From Eucommia ulmoides (lineage: Eukaryota; Streptophyta; Magnoliopsida; Garryales; Eucommiaceae): 64,000 bases of DNA. Of this stretch, positions 52,515-64,000 are shown piece by piece (the stretch's first letter is position 1; every line of letters begins with the position of its first letter). The position numbers and the translations under genes were made by a program. The DNA lies in contig CM028327.1 in NCBI GenBank assembly GCA_016647705.1, positions 44,146,017 through 44,210,016 of the forward strand, given 5' to 3'. Under the pieces are notes generated by a model, which made no database searches, was not told the origin of the DNA, and saw only the letters and a list, made by a program, of their open reading frames with translations.

Positions 52515-53210
52515 ATGGCTAGTTCCTCCCAAATCCAAAAATCTCAATCACCCACCACTTCAAATTCAACCCAAAACATCGAAATCTCGATCCAAAACCT
52601 AATCAGAATCCGAGACAGAAGGCGAAAATGGAAGCGGTACCTGATCTCCACTGATCCGCAATCTGAAAACGCTTCCTGGAGAACAAAATTCATGTTTTTC
52701 CTCGAATCGACCTCAGTTCATATAGCGATTATCATCCTCCTCCTCGCCGATATCTCCATCACCGTTCTCGAACTCTCCTCCTCTCTGCTCCCGTCGGATA
52801 CGAACAACGGCGAAACCGGAGATCAGATTTGGTACCACTGGGTGGGGATAGGGATACTGGCGCTCCTTTGTTTGAAATCCGTATTTATACTTGTTTGCAC
52901 TAGGGGTTCGTTCTTCAGGCGGCCTGGTTGCGTGGTGGACGGGGTTGTGGTGGTGGTGGCGCTGCTAATGGAGGTGTTTCTGGAGGGGAAAGGCGGCGGG
53001 TTGATCGTGGTGGTGAGCCTGTGGCGGCTGGTTAGGGTTGTGGAGACTGCTTTTGAACTGAGCGACGAGGCGGTGGAGGCAGAGATCGAGTGGATAGTCT
53101 GTGAGTTCGAGGGGTTGAGGGAAGAGAATTCGAAGCTATTGGAGATGGTGAAGGAGAAGGACGAGATTATAGAGAAACTAAGGGAAGAAATGGATCAATG
53201 TCGAGTATAA
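52515..53210 (+). CDS. Voltage-sensor-domain protein of the Hv1 proton-channel type
   Basis: Intronless, 231 aa. Four hydrophobic helices can be placed at about 68-90 (S1), 105-127 (S2), 138-156 (S3) and 162-178 (S4). S1 contains LLADISITVLEL with Asp79, at the place of the selectivity aspartate of animal Hv1. S3 has VVDGVVVVVAL with Asp142. S4 reads VVVSLWRLVRVVE with Arg171 and Arg174; the first of the three animal S4 arginines is a serine here. Residues about 183-228 form a heptad-like coiled coil (EIEWIVCEFEGLREENSKL), as in the dimer-forming tail of Hv1. Known relatives pass protons across membranes under voltage control; whether this one does is inferred. The N-terminal 60 residues are Ser/Thr/Asn-rich, then basic. 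Decayed copies of the start region lie upstream. Confidence 0.88.
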   Translation: MASSSQIQKSQSPTTSNSTQNIEISIQNLIRIRDRRRKWKRYLISTDPQSENASWRTKFMFFLESTSVHIAIIILLLADISITVLELSSSLLPSDTNNGETGDQIWYHWVGIGILALLCLKSVFILVCTRGSFFRRPGCVVDGVVVVVALLMEVFLEGKGGGLIVVVSLWRLVRVVETAFELSDEAVEAEIEWIVCEFEGLREENSKLLEMVKEKDEIIEKLREEMDQCRV

Positions 53211-53824
53211 TTGTAATTTTTTTATTTTATTTTTTATAATTGGTTGGGGGAGGAAATTTAAACATTGACTCTCATGTCATAGGCAGACAATAAATAATTG
53301 TTAGATTATAAGTCTTGATATATTATAATTTTAAAATTAATTTTCATTTGTATTACAAAATTTAAAATTTATTTATTATAAAAAGAGCATAATATTAAGA
53401 ACAGGTAAAATTAAATAAATGTTACGACGAAATATTTCTAATTGCAATTTTAGTTTTCCAAATTAATTGATGAGCTTTTTTCCCTCCGATGTAATTGTAG
53501 ACATGATATTTTGACCCCACAATGAAATAATTTTATGTTTAACTTTGTTTTATTTTTTTTAGAAAACACAAAATACAATAAAAATAAAAATACAAAATGG
53601 CGTTGGTCTCGGAAAAAAAAAAAAAAGGACAAATCAAGATAATCGAACAGAAGCAGGAACAGTACCCCCCACGCATGAACAGTATCACGCATGCATGAAC
53701 AGTGATCGTGAATAGTATCCGAAGTGCAAAGTGCAAAAAACTCTAAAATTGATGATAAATTTCAAATTGCAATTTAAATTTTCTAAATAAATTGATTGAG
53801 TTTTTTTGCATTTGGCACTTCTAA

Positions 53825-54092
53825 ATTTATGAAATTTTTTACTTTTGCTCGTGTACTTTCAATTTAAACACATTAAATTCTAAAGTATACAAATTATGTC
53901 AAATTAGTCTTTCCATCATTTTCATGACAAAATTTAACAACGTGAAAGATTCCTTATTTTATATGTGGCTGATTTCCGTAATCAAATGATAGAGTTATTG
54001 ATTTTGACTGACTTAACACGATTTAGATACTTCAGGATTAAATATGTTCAAATTGAAAGTACATGAACAAAAGTGAAGTTTCTTCAAAACTT
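53825..54092. mobile_element. MITE with long terminal inverted repeats
   Basis: The left end has acttttgctcgtgtactttc. The right end, reversed, has acttttgttcatgtactttc. The match extends over about 60 bases (aatttaaacacattaaattc on one side, aatttgaacatatttaatcc on the other). Related, decayed copies seem present at 480-640, 3690-3800 and 4430-4560. Confidence 0.75.
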
Positions 54093-54095
54093 TAA

Positions 54096-54554
54096 CGCTG
54101 CGTTTGGTACGCGGGATTTAAGATGGGATTGGAATGACCACAGGAATGGTCATTCCATTCCTATGTTTGGTATATAGGATTTAATTACATTCTCATTACT
54201 AAGGAATCCATAATCCCACAAAGTATGGGATTAACCAATACCAAGATAAACTTGGTATTGGTTAATCCCAATTATATAGGATTAGGTTTTAATCAATAAT
54301 TGGCCAAAAAACGAGACCAAATACTAAATAAATATTTAAATTCAAATGAAATTTAATTAAATTAACTATTATACCGTTTGAAAATTCAATAAAATTACTA
54401 TTTTACCCTTTGATGTCATTCCAATACCACATGTAATTCCTTTCGTCACCAAACATAGGAATGGTAATAACCATTCCATTCCATTACCATACTAATTCTA
54501 ATCTTATTATCATTCCATATTTTTTCATTCTATTTCAACGTACCAAACGCAGCG
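54096..54554. mobile_element. Harbinger-like MITE with TAA target duplication
   Basis: The ends are perfect 16-bp inverted repeats, cgctgcgtttggtacg. The duplicated taa lies at 54093-54095 and 54555-54557. 459 bp, non-coding. It sits directly beside the previous MITE. Confidence 0.85.
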
Positions 54555-54805
54555 TAAGATACAAAGTGCAAGAACCTCTAAATTGATAATAAACAAATAC
54601 CTGAGTGAGAAAATGTTAAAAGGCTTCTATGTTGTTCATGGGCCGGGCTTTTTTAAATGGTTTTGGATTAAACCCATTAAGCCCAAGTACATTCTGGACC
54701 AATTTCAAAGGTTAGGCCCATTTTAGTTTTGGACTAGCCTTTTATTAATTTTTCACTAATTAATATTCAAGAAAAATAAAAATAATAAATAATACATAAT
54801 AAGGA

Positions 54806-55270
54806 GAGAAAATTACATTTTGATCCCTAAAGTATTGGGTGAGTGTCTATGCCAACCCTTACATTTGTTAAATCACACATTTGATCCCTCAACGTAGTAG
54901 AATTGATGCACCTCCCGCAAGGGTGAGTCGCTAAAAGCTGAATCTTCTTATCAATACGTGACATTTTAATGGCGGGGGAAAAATTTGACCTATTTTTTTT
55001 TCTGACCTTTCGGTTCCTCCGAAAAATGAGAGGAGGACTAAATCGTTGACAGGGGAAAAAATATTAATTTTAATGGAGTGTTAAATAAAAACATTCATAT
55101 AAAAGGGCCACGTGGTGAGCATAATTAATTTTTTATCCGAAATTATCAACAACGTTTTTTATTTTACGGAATGAAACAAATACAAAACTTAAGAGATCAA
55201 ATATGCAATGATAAATCTTGGGGTTATAACTCTTACACCAAACTTTGGGGAAAAATATAACTTTTCCTAT
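54806..55270. mobile_element. MITE, ends like the 51764 element
   Basis: The left end reads gaaaattacattttgatccc, then taaagtattgggtgagtg. The right end, reversed, reads gaaaagttatatttttcccc, then aaagtttggtgtaagag. Non-coding. Confidence 0.65.
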
Positions 55271-55394
55271 AATAATAAATAAATTGAATCTCAAAATTTA
55301 TGACTTATCCTTTGCATTTAATGTAGATCTCCTTTGCATTCATTGTGGATCTCACACTAATTAGCAAAAAAAAATTCCTTTCTTTTTCAGTTTT

Positions 55395-55590
55395 CCAGGG
55401 CATCCCCGCACCACGGTCGGCCCTAATCCCTCGAAGTATTGTTGGGCGCTAGACACGGGACACCTCTCCCAACATAACACTTTTCATACACAATCCCCAA
55501 GGTTCGATTCCTGGAGGTGTTGCTTAAGAAACTCAAACCTGTTCTGCTTGAACCAACTCATGTTAGTACACTAATGGAACCTTGTTTGAA
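55395..55590 (+). repeat. Short interspersed repeat, possibly SINE-like
   Basis: It contains catccccgcaccacggtcgg, then aaggttcgattcctggaggt and gaaccaactcatgttagtac. The word GGTTCGATTCC matches the B box of a tRNA-type promoter, but no A box is evident at the right distance. A relative at 60580-60745 shares the start (atctccgcaccatggttgct) and the end (gaccaacttatgttggtac). Its class remains open. Confidence 0.4.
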
Positions 55591-55654
55591 ATTCTAAAGG
55601 ATTTACTTATAAAATATTATTTCCAAATATCAATAGCCATATGTTAAAAAATGA

Positions 55655-56080
55655 AAAATTACATTTTTAGTCCCTAAATTATAGGACAGGACCTAGGTGT
55701 TTATGTAAATCTCCCTTAAGTTTTACATGTGTTTCTATCTCATAAAATTGAAAACGTTGTTAACAATTTTTGACGAAAAAAATATTGTGCTCAACATGTG
55801 ACCTTCTAATGAGGATATTTTTACTATTTTACTACTCCACAAATTTAAAACGTTTTTTTTTCTTAACAAATTAGATTTTTCTCTCTAATTTTTTAAATAA
55901 ATCGTCGTTATGAAAAAAGTTCGAGAAAAAACTAGTAAAGTGATGAAATAGTGAAAAATATCTCTATTAAAAAGTCAAACAAACAATTTTCTATAAAAAA
56001 TTATTAATAATTTTTTTAATTTTGTAGGATTGAATTAAATATAAAATTTAAGAGACTAAATGTACAATTTAATAAAGAGT
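55655..56080. mobile_element. MITE-like element
   Basis: The left end has aaaattacatttttagtccc, then taaattata. The right end, reversed, has aaattgtacatttagtctct, then taaatttta. Non-coding and AT-rich. Borders are approximate. Confidence 0.55.
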
Positions 56081-56171
56081 TTTTTATTATACAGTCTTTG
56101 TTTAAGAGATGGTGTATAAAAAAGCCCAAACAAATAGTTGGTTTAGCTTTTAGACTTTTCCGTACAAGTAG

Positions 56172-56706
56172 TTTAGGTGGCGTTTGGTAACCGTTTCTGT
56201 TTCTATTCCAGTAGTCGGATAGGAATGGGATGAAAATTTTATTTCCTTCTTCGGAGTAGAATCGCGCTTGGTAACAATAATTTTTTTTGGGTTTTGGGAA
56301 GATAATAGCGTTTGGTAACGATTTTATCCTAAAATCAATTTTTTTTTTTTGAGATTTTTTTTGTTTTGGCCGGACGGCGGCGGCGACGGTGACTGGCGGG
56401 TGGGTAACGGTGGTGAACAGCCGGAGGTGACTGGCGACGGTTGTCGGAGATGGCTGTCGGACGGCGGCAGACGTGGCCGTTGGCGGTGGATGAACAGTAA
56501 CAGATATTGGGAATGGAATGAGGATAATGAGAAACAATTTTTTTTTGTTTCTTATTTTTTAAGAAAAAAATGGGCATAATTCCTAAATGGAAATGAAATG
56601 GAAACGAGAATAAAAATTATCAAACGCTATTTCCAAACAAAATTCACAAAAATCTAAGAATAGAATGAGAAATTTTGGAATGGAAACAGTTACCAAAGAG
56701 GGCCTA
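56172..56706. mobile_element. GC-cored hAT-like MITE, best-preserved copy
   Basis: The left end reads taggtggcgtttggtaaccg, then tttctgtttctattcc. The right end, reversed, reads taggccctctttggtaactg, then tttccattcc. Inside are two direct words tagcgtttggtaacgatttt/atcgcgcttggtaacaataa, a core of ggcggcggcgacggtgactg type (56369-56490), and taagaaaaaaatgggcataa. No exact target duplication was seen. The family is also at 8400, 15130, 19135 and, decayed, 46900 and 59340. Confidence 0.7.
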
Positions 56707-56729
56707 GTTTTTTATCCCTCACAACCAAA

Positions 56730-57600
56730 AAATAAATTGTAGAGACAAATATGCCTCGCTATACATAATCAACAAAACCCTAATCCATTTACTCATCTCT
56801 TTCTCTCTCTAAATTAACTTCTCTCTCTGTAAATTATTCAGTCGCTCACCGCGCTCTCTCTTCCACAGCTGCCCATCACCACCACAGACATCACCACCAC
56901 AAGCCCAGATCTGAAACCCACCGTAAGCCACCGACGGTCGTTGCCGTTCGTGCACCGCTTTCGAAAGTTTTGGAACCTCAAACGGAGTTATCCTTGTTCC
57001 AAGTTTTACAAAGGATGTTTTGGTAAAGGATTTAATCTGCCCAATGGTTTTTGGCAGTTGTTTAGTATCCAACAAATTATTCCATACTTTATTCCTTATT
57101 TTTCAAAAGCTTCATGTCCTTACAATTAATGCTAAAGATAAAATGATTATGAATGCTCAATCCATCTGGTCACATTTGGTGTAATTCCTCATCCGGATCT
57201 ATTCTCTCTAGACTTATCAACTGGTGGCAGTCTGGCCTACAACAATCTAATCCTGTTCTTCCTTCTCTTATCTGCTCGGAGCATCGAAAAGCTAGGTATA
57301 ATGCTAATTTTCAAACATTGATCCCTTCATCCCTTTAAATTTGCACAAGTATCTCATTTTACGCTCCATGCTCAACCTAAAGGGTCTCAACAATCTTATA
57401 AAATCATTTAGATCTAGGTTTCTGGATCTGAAAAATCATATTTGGAGTTTTCGTATCTGGTTTTTCAGATCTGGAAACCCAGATCTGAGTTTTCATCCAA
57501 CTGATTTGCTCGCCATCGTTGTCCAGCCCTCGCAGTGCCGTCTGAACTCGCAGTCGTCGCCGTTGTTTGTCAGCTCCGTTGCAGTTGTTTTTCGGCTTTC
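56730..57600. other. Unassigned stretch with gene-like composition
   Basis: Base composition is closer to genes than the flanks. Words such as cccagatctgaaacccaccg and ctgtttgtcagctccg-like stretches occur, with repeated agatctg words near 56900 and 57410-57490. Short frames exist (for example 56941-57129), but no known protein is evident. It may be a decayed gene fragment or part of an unknown element. Confidence 0.3.
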
Positions 57601-57609
57601 TTTCTCTTT

Positions 57610-58350
57610 CTCATTAACGTTGACACACATACACACACACACAAAATGAACGTGAATATGCGTTAATGTTAACATAAAAAATCTCAAAAAATAAAGATAC
57701 GTAACGGTAACACACACAAGCAGATGAGGAAGATACATTAACGTTAACACACAGACAAAAAAAATATATGAAAATGCGTTAACGTTAACAAACAGAGACA
57801 CAAAAAATGTTCATTAACGTAAACGTACACTCAGATAAAAAAGATAAAATATCACATACGGTGAGTTAATGTTAACGCAAACAAACAGGGAGACTAAAAA
57901 AATGTAAAGTTGTGTTCACGTTAACGTATAGAACCCCCTAAAAAATAAAATACGTTAAGGCTAAAACACATAACTTGATGGTAAAGATGCATTAACGTTA
58001 ACACACATCTAACCTAAATACACAAACAACGAATATGGTACGATCATGTTAACGTTAAGATACAAAACCCCAAAAAATAAAAATACGTTAACTCTAACAT
58101 ATACAAGTAGACGAAGAAGATGCGTTAACATTAACACATAAAAAAAAATATGAAAATGCATTAATGTTAATACAGAGGGACAAAAAAATCTGTATTAACA
58201 TTAACGCACACCTAACTCAGAAGACACAATATCACAGATGGTAAGTTAATGTTAACGTAAACACACGAAGTATTTGAAAAATGAAGTTGTATTAACGTTA
58301 ACGCACAAAACTCTAAAAAAACATATATACTTTAACGCTAAAGCACAATA
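57610..58350 (+). repeat. Minisatellite with GTTAACGTTAAC cores, period about 395 bp
   Basis: At least 20 variants of the palindrome-like gttaacgttaac occur in about 740 bases, separated by acacac and AT-rich spacers. The spacers repeat in order at a longer period: aatatcacatacggtgagtt (57848) and aatatcacagatggtaagtt (58229); agcagatgaggaaga and agtagacgaagaaga; tatgaaaatgcgttaa and tatgaaaatgcattaa. The array therefore has just under two higher-order units. No coding sequence. Confidence 0.85.
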
Positions 58351-58749
58351 TGAATATGAGATTCAAATGTTAGATTTAAATCATAGTTTGTAATATAGGT
58401 AACGTGTATTGCTTGAACATTTATATTAATGTTAACGTCCTTCATCTCCAGTAATTAAGATGTTTACGTATCATTTTAAAGTGACCCAAAAAAAATATGA
58501 TTGCATCATCGTGTAGATAATTTTTTGCAGGTTATTTTGATTTTTTTTTGAAAATTTTGATTTGTTTAATGTTTGTGAGAAATAATTTTACAATGACGAT
58601 GTTTTTGTTGTAAATATGTGAAGTTCATTACTTTTGTCTTATTGCAAATAACGAAAGGGGCATGCACCATTTAATTCAAAAATACAAAAGAAATTACCAA
58701 TTACTCTCATCACTTTTTTTTTTTACACCAATAACTCATTTTGTCTTTT

Positions 58750-59330
58750 TCTGACCAAAATACCTCTCATATGAATGTTGAATGTAACATTTAACAACTG
58801 TGAGTATTGAATGTAATATTAATTGTTTATTTATTTATTTTTTACTGATATTATATTTTTCTGACCAATATACATCTCATGTGGATGTTGAATGTAACAT
58901 CAATTATTATTTTTTTTTTAATTTTTTATGATGTTATATTTTTCTGATCAAAATACATCTCATGTGGATGTTGAATGTAACATCAGTTGTGTTTTTTATT
59001 TTTTTATTTTTTATGATGCTATTTTTTTCTGACCAAAATACTTCTCATGTGGATGTTGAATATTACATTCAAAACCTGTGAGTGTTGAATATAACATCAA
59101 TTGTTTTTTTTTTTGTTTTTTTTTTTTTTTTTTTTATAATATTATATTTTTCTGACCAAAATACAACTCATGTGGATGTTGAATGTAACATTCAACACCT
59201 GTGAATGTTGAATGTAACATCCATTGTTTTCTTGTTTTTGTATGCAGAGTAAATTCCATATGATATTACAAGAACACCTGTGGATGTTACATTCAACACC
59301 TGTAAATGTTAAATGTAACATCAATTATTC
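58750..59330 (+). repeat. Minisatellite with ATGTTGAATGTAACAT cores
   Basis: About five to six units of roughly 85-120 bp. Each has tttctgaccaaaatac, then tctcatgtggatgttgaatg, then taacatcaattg and a T-rich spacer. The core ttgaatgtaacattcaac is itself a near-palindrome, so single strands could fold. The last units lose the spacer. Confidence 0.85.
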
Positions 59331-59339
59331 TTTTGTGTT

Positions 59340-59600
59340 TACGTCACATTTGGTAACGATTTTATCCTAAAATTAAGATTTTTTTTTTTTGGTTTTGAAA
59401 ACATATAGAAAGTGACAAAAAGTCATAAAATTTGGGGTGAAAACTGTAATTTATGGGGGCGGGGGCGGCGACGGCGACTGGAGGTGTCGGCGGCTGACGG
59501 CAGTGGTGCACCAGTTTGACGACCTTCCTTATCGATGTGAAGCTCACGGGAGGGCATTTCGGTAAACTCATTCCTTGCCATTTTTGAAAATGCGACTAAT
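59340..59600. mobile_element. Truncated GC-cored MITE
   Basis: It carries acatttggtaacgattttat, then cctaaaatt, a long T run and a gggggcgggggcggcgacgg core. These are the left inner parts of the 56172 family. The right end is not present. Confidence 0.5.
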
Positions 59601-59929
59601 TGGTGCAAGAAAAAAGTATTGACATGAGTAATCGATGCAAAGAAAAGTCGATGGGAGTAGGCGATAAATAGTTTCTTTTTTTTTGAGTAATTGGTAATTT
59701 TCCCATAACCAAATGAGTAATATTAAGATTTTTTTTTACAAATCCTATGAGAATTAAAAACTTAAATAATTGTGTCAAAGATCCGTCTTTTAATTTCGAT
59801 CTTTGGACTTTAATAAATTTAATAAATTTCAAAGTTAGTATAGGTGCCCAATCCATACTTTAGGTATCAAGAATATAAATTTTCCTATAATATTTCTTGC
59901 GGAATTTGCCTATTAGAAAGAAAATAGAG

Positions 59930-61930
59930 ATTTTTGCACTGAAATTTTGGATAAGTCTCACTTTAGTATCTTCACTCTTAATTTGACAAATTAAGAGTGC
60001 GTTTGCTTAGGTGAAAAATATATGAAAAAAACATTAGGTTGAAAAATGATTTTAAAAAAAATAAAATTGTCTGATATGAATGAAAAATAAGAGAAAAAAA
60101 AAATAATAAAGAAAATACACAACTTTCGAAATAATTTTTTTTCTATACAAATTCGGAAAGAAAATAAAGAAAAGTGAGAGAGAATGAAAACAATTACAAA
60201 TAAATTAAATTAAAATAAATTATATTCTTTAATTATATTTTTTTTTCCTAACCAAATAAATATGGAAAAATGATTTTTCGTTTAAAAAATGATTGCACCT
60301 GCATAAAATATAAATGAATGGTCATAAAAAATAATAAAATAATTAAATATTCCAAAATTTAATACGTTGAATTGGAGAGACTAAAATTGGAACTGGATAA
60401 TGACACGTTGCGCAATTAAAGTGGCCACGTGGACACTCTTCAGATTCGCACTTTTAAGGAAAATGGAGATTTTTTTAATATTTCTATAAATGACGTCACA
60501 TTACGTAGGCGCTTACATCGGCAATGACATCATGAGTTCACTTTCTCAGTTTTTTTTTTTATTTTTTTTATTTTTACTAAGTATCTCCGCACCATGGTTG
60601 CTGTAAACTAGTCTCTTGAGGTACTGTCAGACGCCAAAACTGAAGACTTCGCCCAACAGGAGACTTAAAGAGTCCAAGTTCCTTCTGCGTGGACCAACTT
60701 ATGTTGGTACTGTCTCAATCTCCCTACAAACCACATTTGCTAAAAAAAAGAATTTCTCTATCGATTTAAATTAAGGACTTTAGTCATTAGTAAATTGCTT
60801 TTTCCTCCATTTATTTAATTTAATTATTATTATGTCCTCTTATATTTTAAAAAATTATATTTTATTTATTTTTACTTTTGAATAAAATAAAAAACGATTT
60901 TTTTTTAAATTAACATAATATGTTTAAAATATGTAAAATTAAAATTTTTATCCAACTTTTAGATGAGATAGACAAAATTATTTTTTATTTTAATTTTAAT
61001 TTATTTTTAAAAAATATTTATAATAAAAATTAAAATCTATATCTTATAATTAAAAGCAGAAGACAACCTTCAAAATGAATCACAATCAATTATTCTTTAT
61101 TTCTCCAATTCTATTTTTCTATAAATGAAGGGCTAATATTAACCACATTATTAAAAATATAATGATATGTATTAAAAATATACTTTAATACATAATTAAT
61201 ATATAATTTAATAACATTGAATATACTATTACAATAAAATTTACAATAAATTTAAACAATATAAATATGTATTTAGATAAATTAATGTACAATTTCATTA
61301 TTATCTTTTAATTTTTCAAAAGAAACACCTAAAATTATTAATTGTAATTGTAAAATTAAAGAAAAATTATTATTTTTTTAGATTAAAAATATATTTAAGA
61401 AAAATGTTCAAAACTTCTGTAACACACGCATAAATAATAATTTTTTTAGTAAATAATTAAATTTTTATTACTGTATTTTTTTACGCTTGCTCTTAAAAAT
61501 AGCGTAGGACTCGAGTATAACTTTAAAGAAGTACATGGGGTTAAAATATTTTTTTAAAAGACGCGATTATAAATTACAACTATAAATATGTTTTAAATAA
61601 ATTAAAATCTATAATTAAATATTTCAAAAATTTATTGTTTTTGTTAATAGAACACAATAATTGATTTTTTTTTTTTGTATTTTTAGTTAAAATGAAAAAT
61701 AAAGAGTATATATATATATGTATGATTTTAATTTTTGATTTTAAAGTTTTATACAATGTTTAAAACTTTTTTGGACTTAATTAGAATCAATAAAATATTA
61801 TGGGGGTCAAATTGAACAATACCTTGAACTTAAAGGCTAATGATAAAATTTAGGCCAATTAAAATTCTAAACATGGAAGCTTAAACATTGAAGCGTAACA
61901 ATAACGCGGTCTCCCCGGAATTATCTGAAA
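59930..61930. other. AT-rich intergenic stretch
   Basis: No gene recognised. A repeat at 60580-60745 resembles the one at 55395-55590. The remainder is very AT-rich, with near-simple runs of A and T, and holds no inverted-repeat element I could define. Confidence 0.45.
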
Positions 61931-61937
61931 CCGATGC

Positions 61938-61944
61938 TATAAAT
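61938..61944 (+). promoter_or_regulatory. TATA box of the aldo-keto reductase gene
   Basis: The sequence gctataaattggcc lies 92 bases before the ATG at 62036. Its spacing fits a 5' UTR of about 60 bases. Confidence 0.6.
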
Positions 61945-62035
61945 TGGCCTCTTCTGTGGCTATCCAAGCGTGTCGGATCACTCCCTCTAATCTCCGATTT
62001 TGAGCATTCGCCGGAAAATCAATCGACGTTTAACA

Positions 62036-63898
<1,863 letters not shown>

Positions 63899-64000
63899 GT
63901 ATGTCTCTTTATAATTCACTTGTTTCCATTTTCATAGAAAAGGGTATTAAGAAGTATAACAAATTTTATAATAAAATTTACAAATTCTTTCTCAAAATCA

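Noticed and set aside
55500-55530. tRNA gene
   Set aside because: Only a B-box-like word is present; no cloverleaf can be drawn around it.
57493-57801. 102-residue minus-strand frame with alternating VCVCMCVNVN words
   Set aside because: It is the translation of the acac and gttaac repeats.

Overview
This window is nuclear DNA from a flowering plant, probably a eudicot. It is AT-rich, its genes carry many introns with GT-AG borders, it is crowded with MITEs and retrotransposon remains, and one intron holds a fragment of the plastid gene rpoC2. The species cannot be named from the sequence alone.

Six protein-coding genes can be rebuilt. From left to right they are: a vacuolar-type amino-acid transporter of the AVT1 clade (minus strand, 3 exons, 453 aa); a FAN1-type DNA-repair nuclease with UBZ, HIRAN and VRR-NUC domains (plus, 15 exons, 962 aa); a tetratricopeptide protein of the TTC27 family (minus, about 20 exons, about 890 aa); a PORR-domain organelle RNA-binding protein (minus, one coding exon, 492 aa); a plant voltage-sensor protein of the Hv1 proton-channel type (plus, intronless, 231 aa); and the first four exons of a perakine-reductase-like aldo-keto reductase that runs off the right edge (plus). 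They share no pathway and look like ordinary single genes, not a cluster.

Repeats fill the space between and inside the genes. 6.2-19.8 kb is a repeat block: a Harbinger-like MITE, a repeat rich in TTACATGTAA palindromes, a direct duplication of about 0.9 kb that carries a Gypsy-type LTR, a Ty1-copia fossil inserted in one copy of that LTR, and a 2-kb terminal-inverted-repeat element. The 5.3-kb sixth intron of the FAN1 gene holds an RTE-type LINE split by a 1.1-kb hAT-like element. That element contains a 123-bp member of its own family. A second, inverted copy of the 1.1-kb element lies downstream and keeps the empty site. 53.8-59.6 kb is a run of MITEs followed by two minisatellites, one with a higher-order period of about 395 bp built on GTTAACGTTAAC.

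No tRNA or rRNA gene and no CRISPR array was seen. I found no clear new gene system. The most unusual signals are the nested, inverted elements in the FAN1 intron, the two ordered minisatellites, a partial duplicate of the PORR gene tail that diverges exactly at a splice-donor sequence, and duplicated start-codon regions in front of the Hv-type gene.
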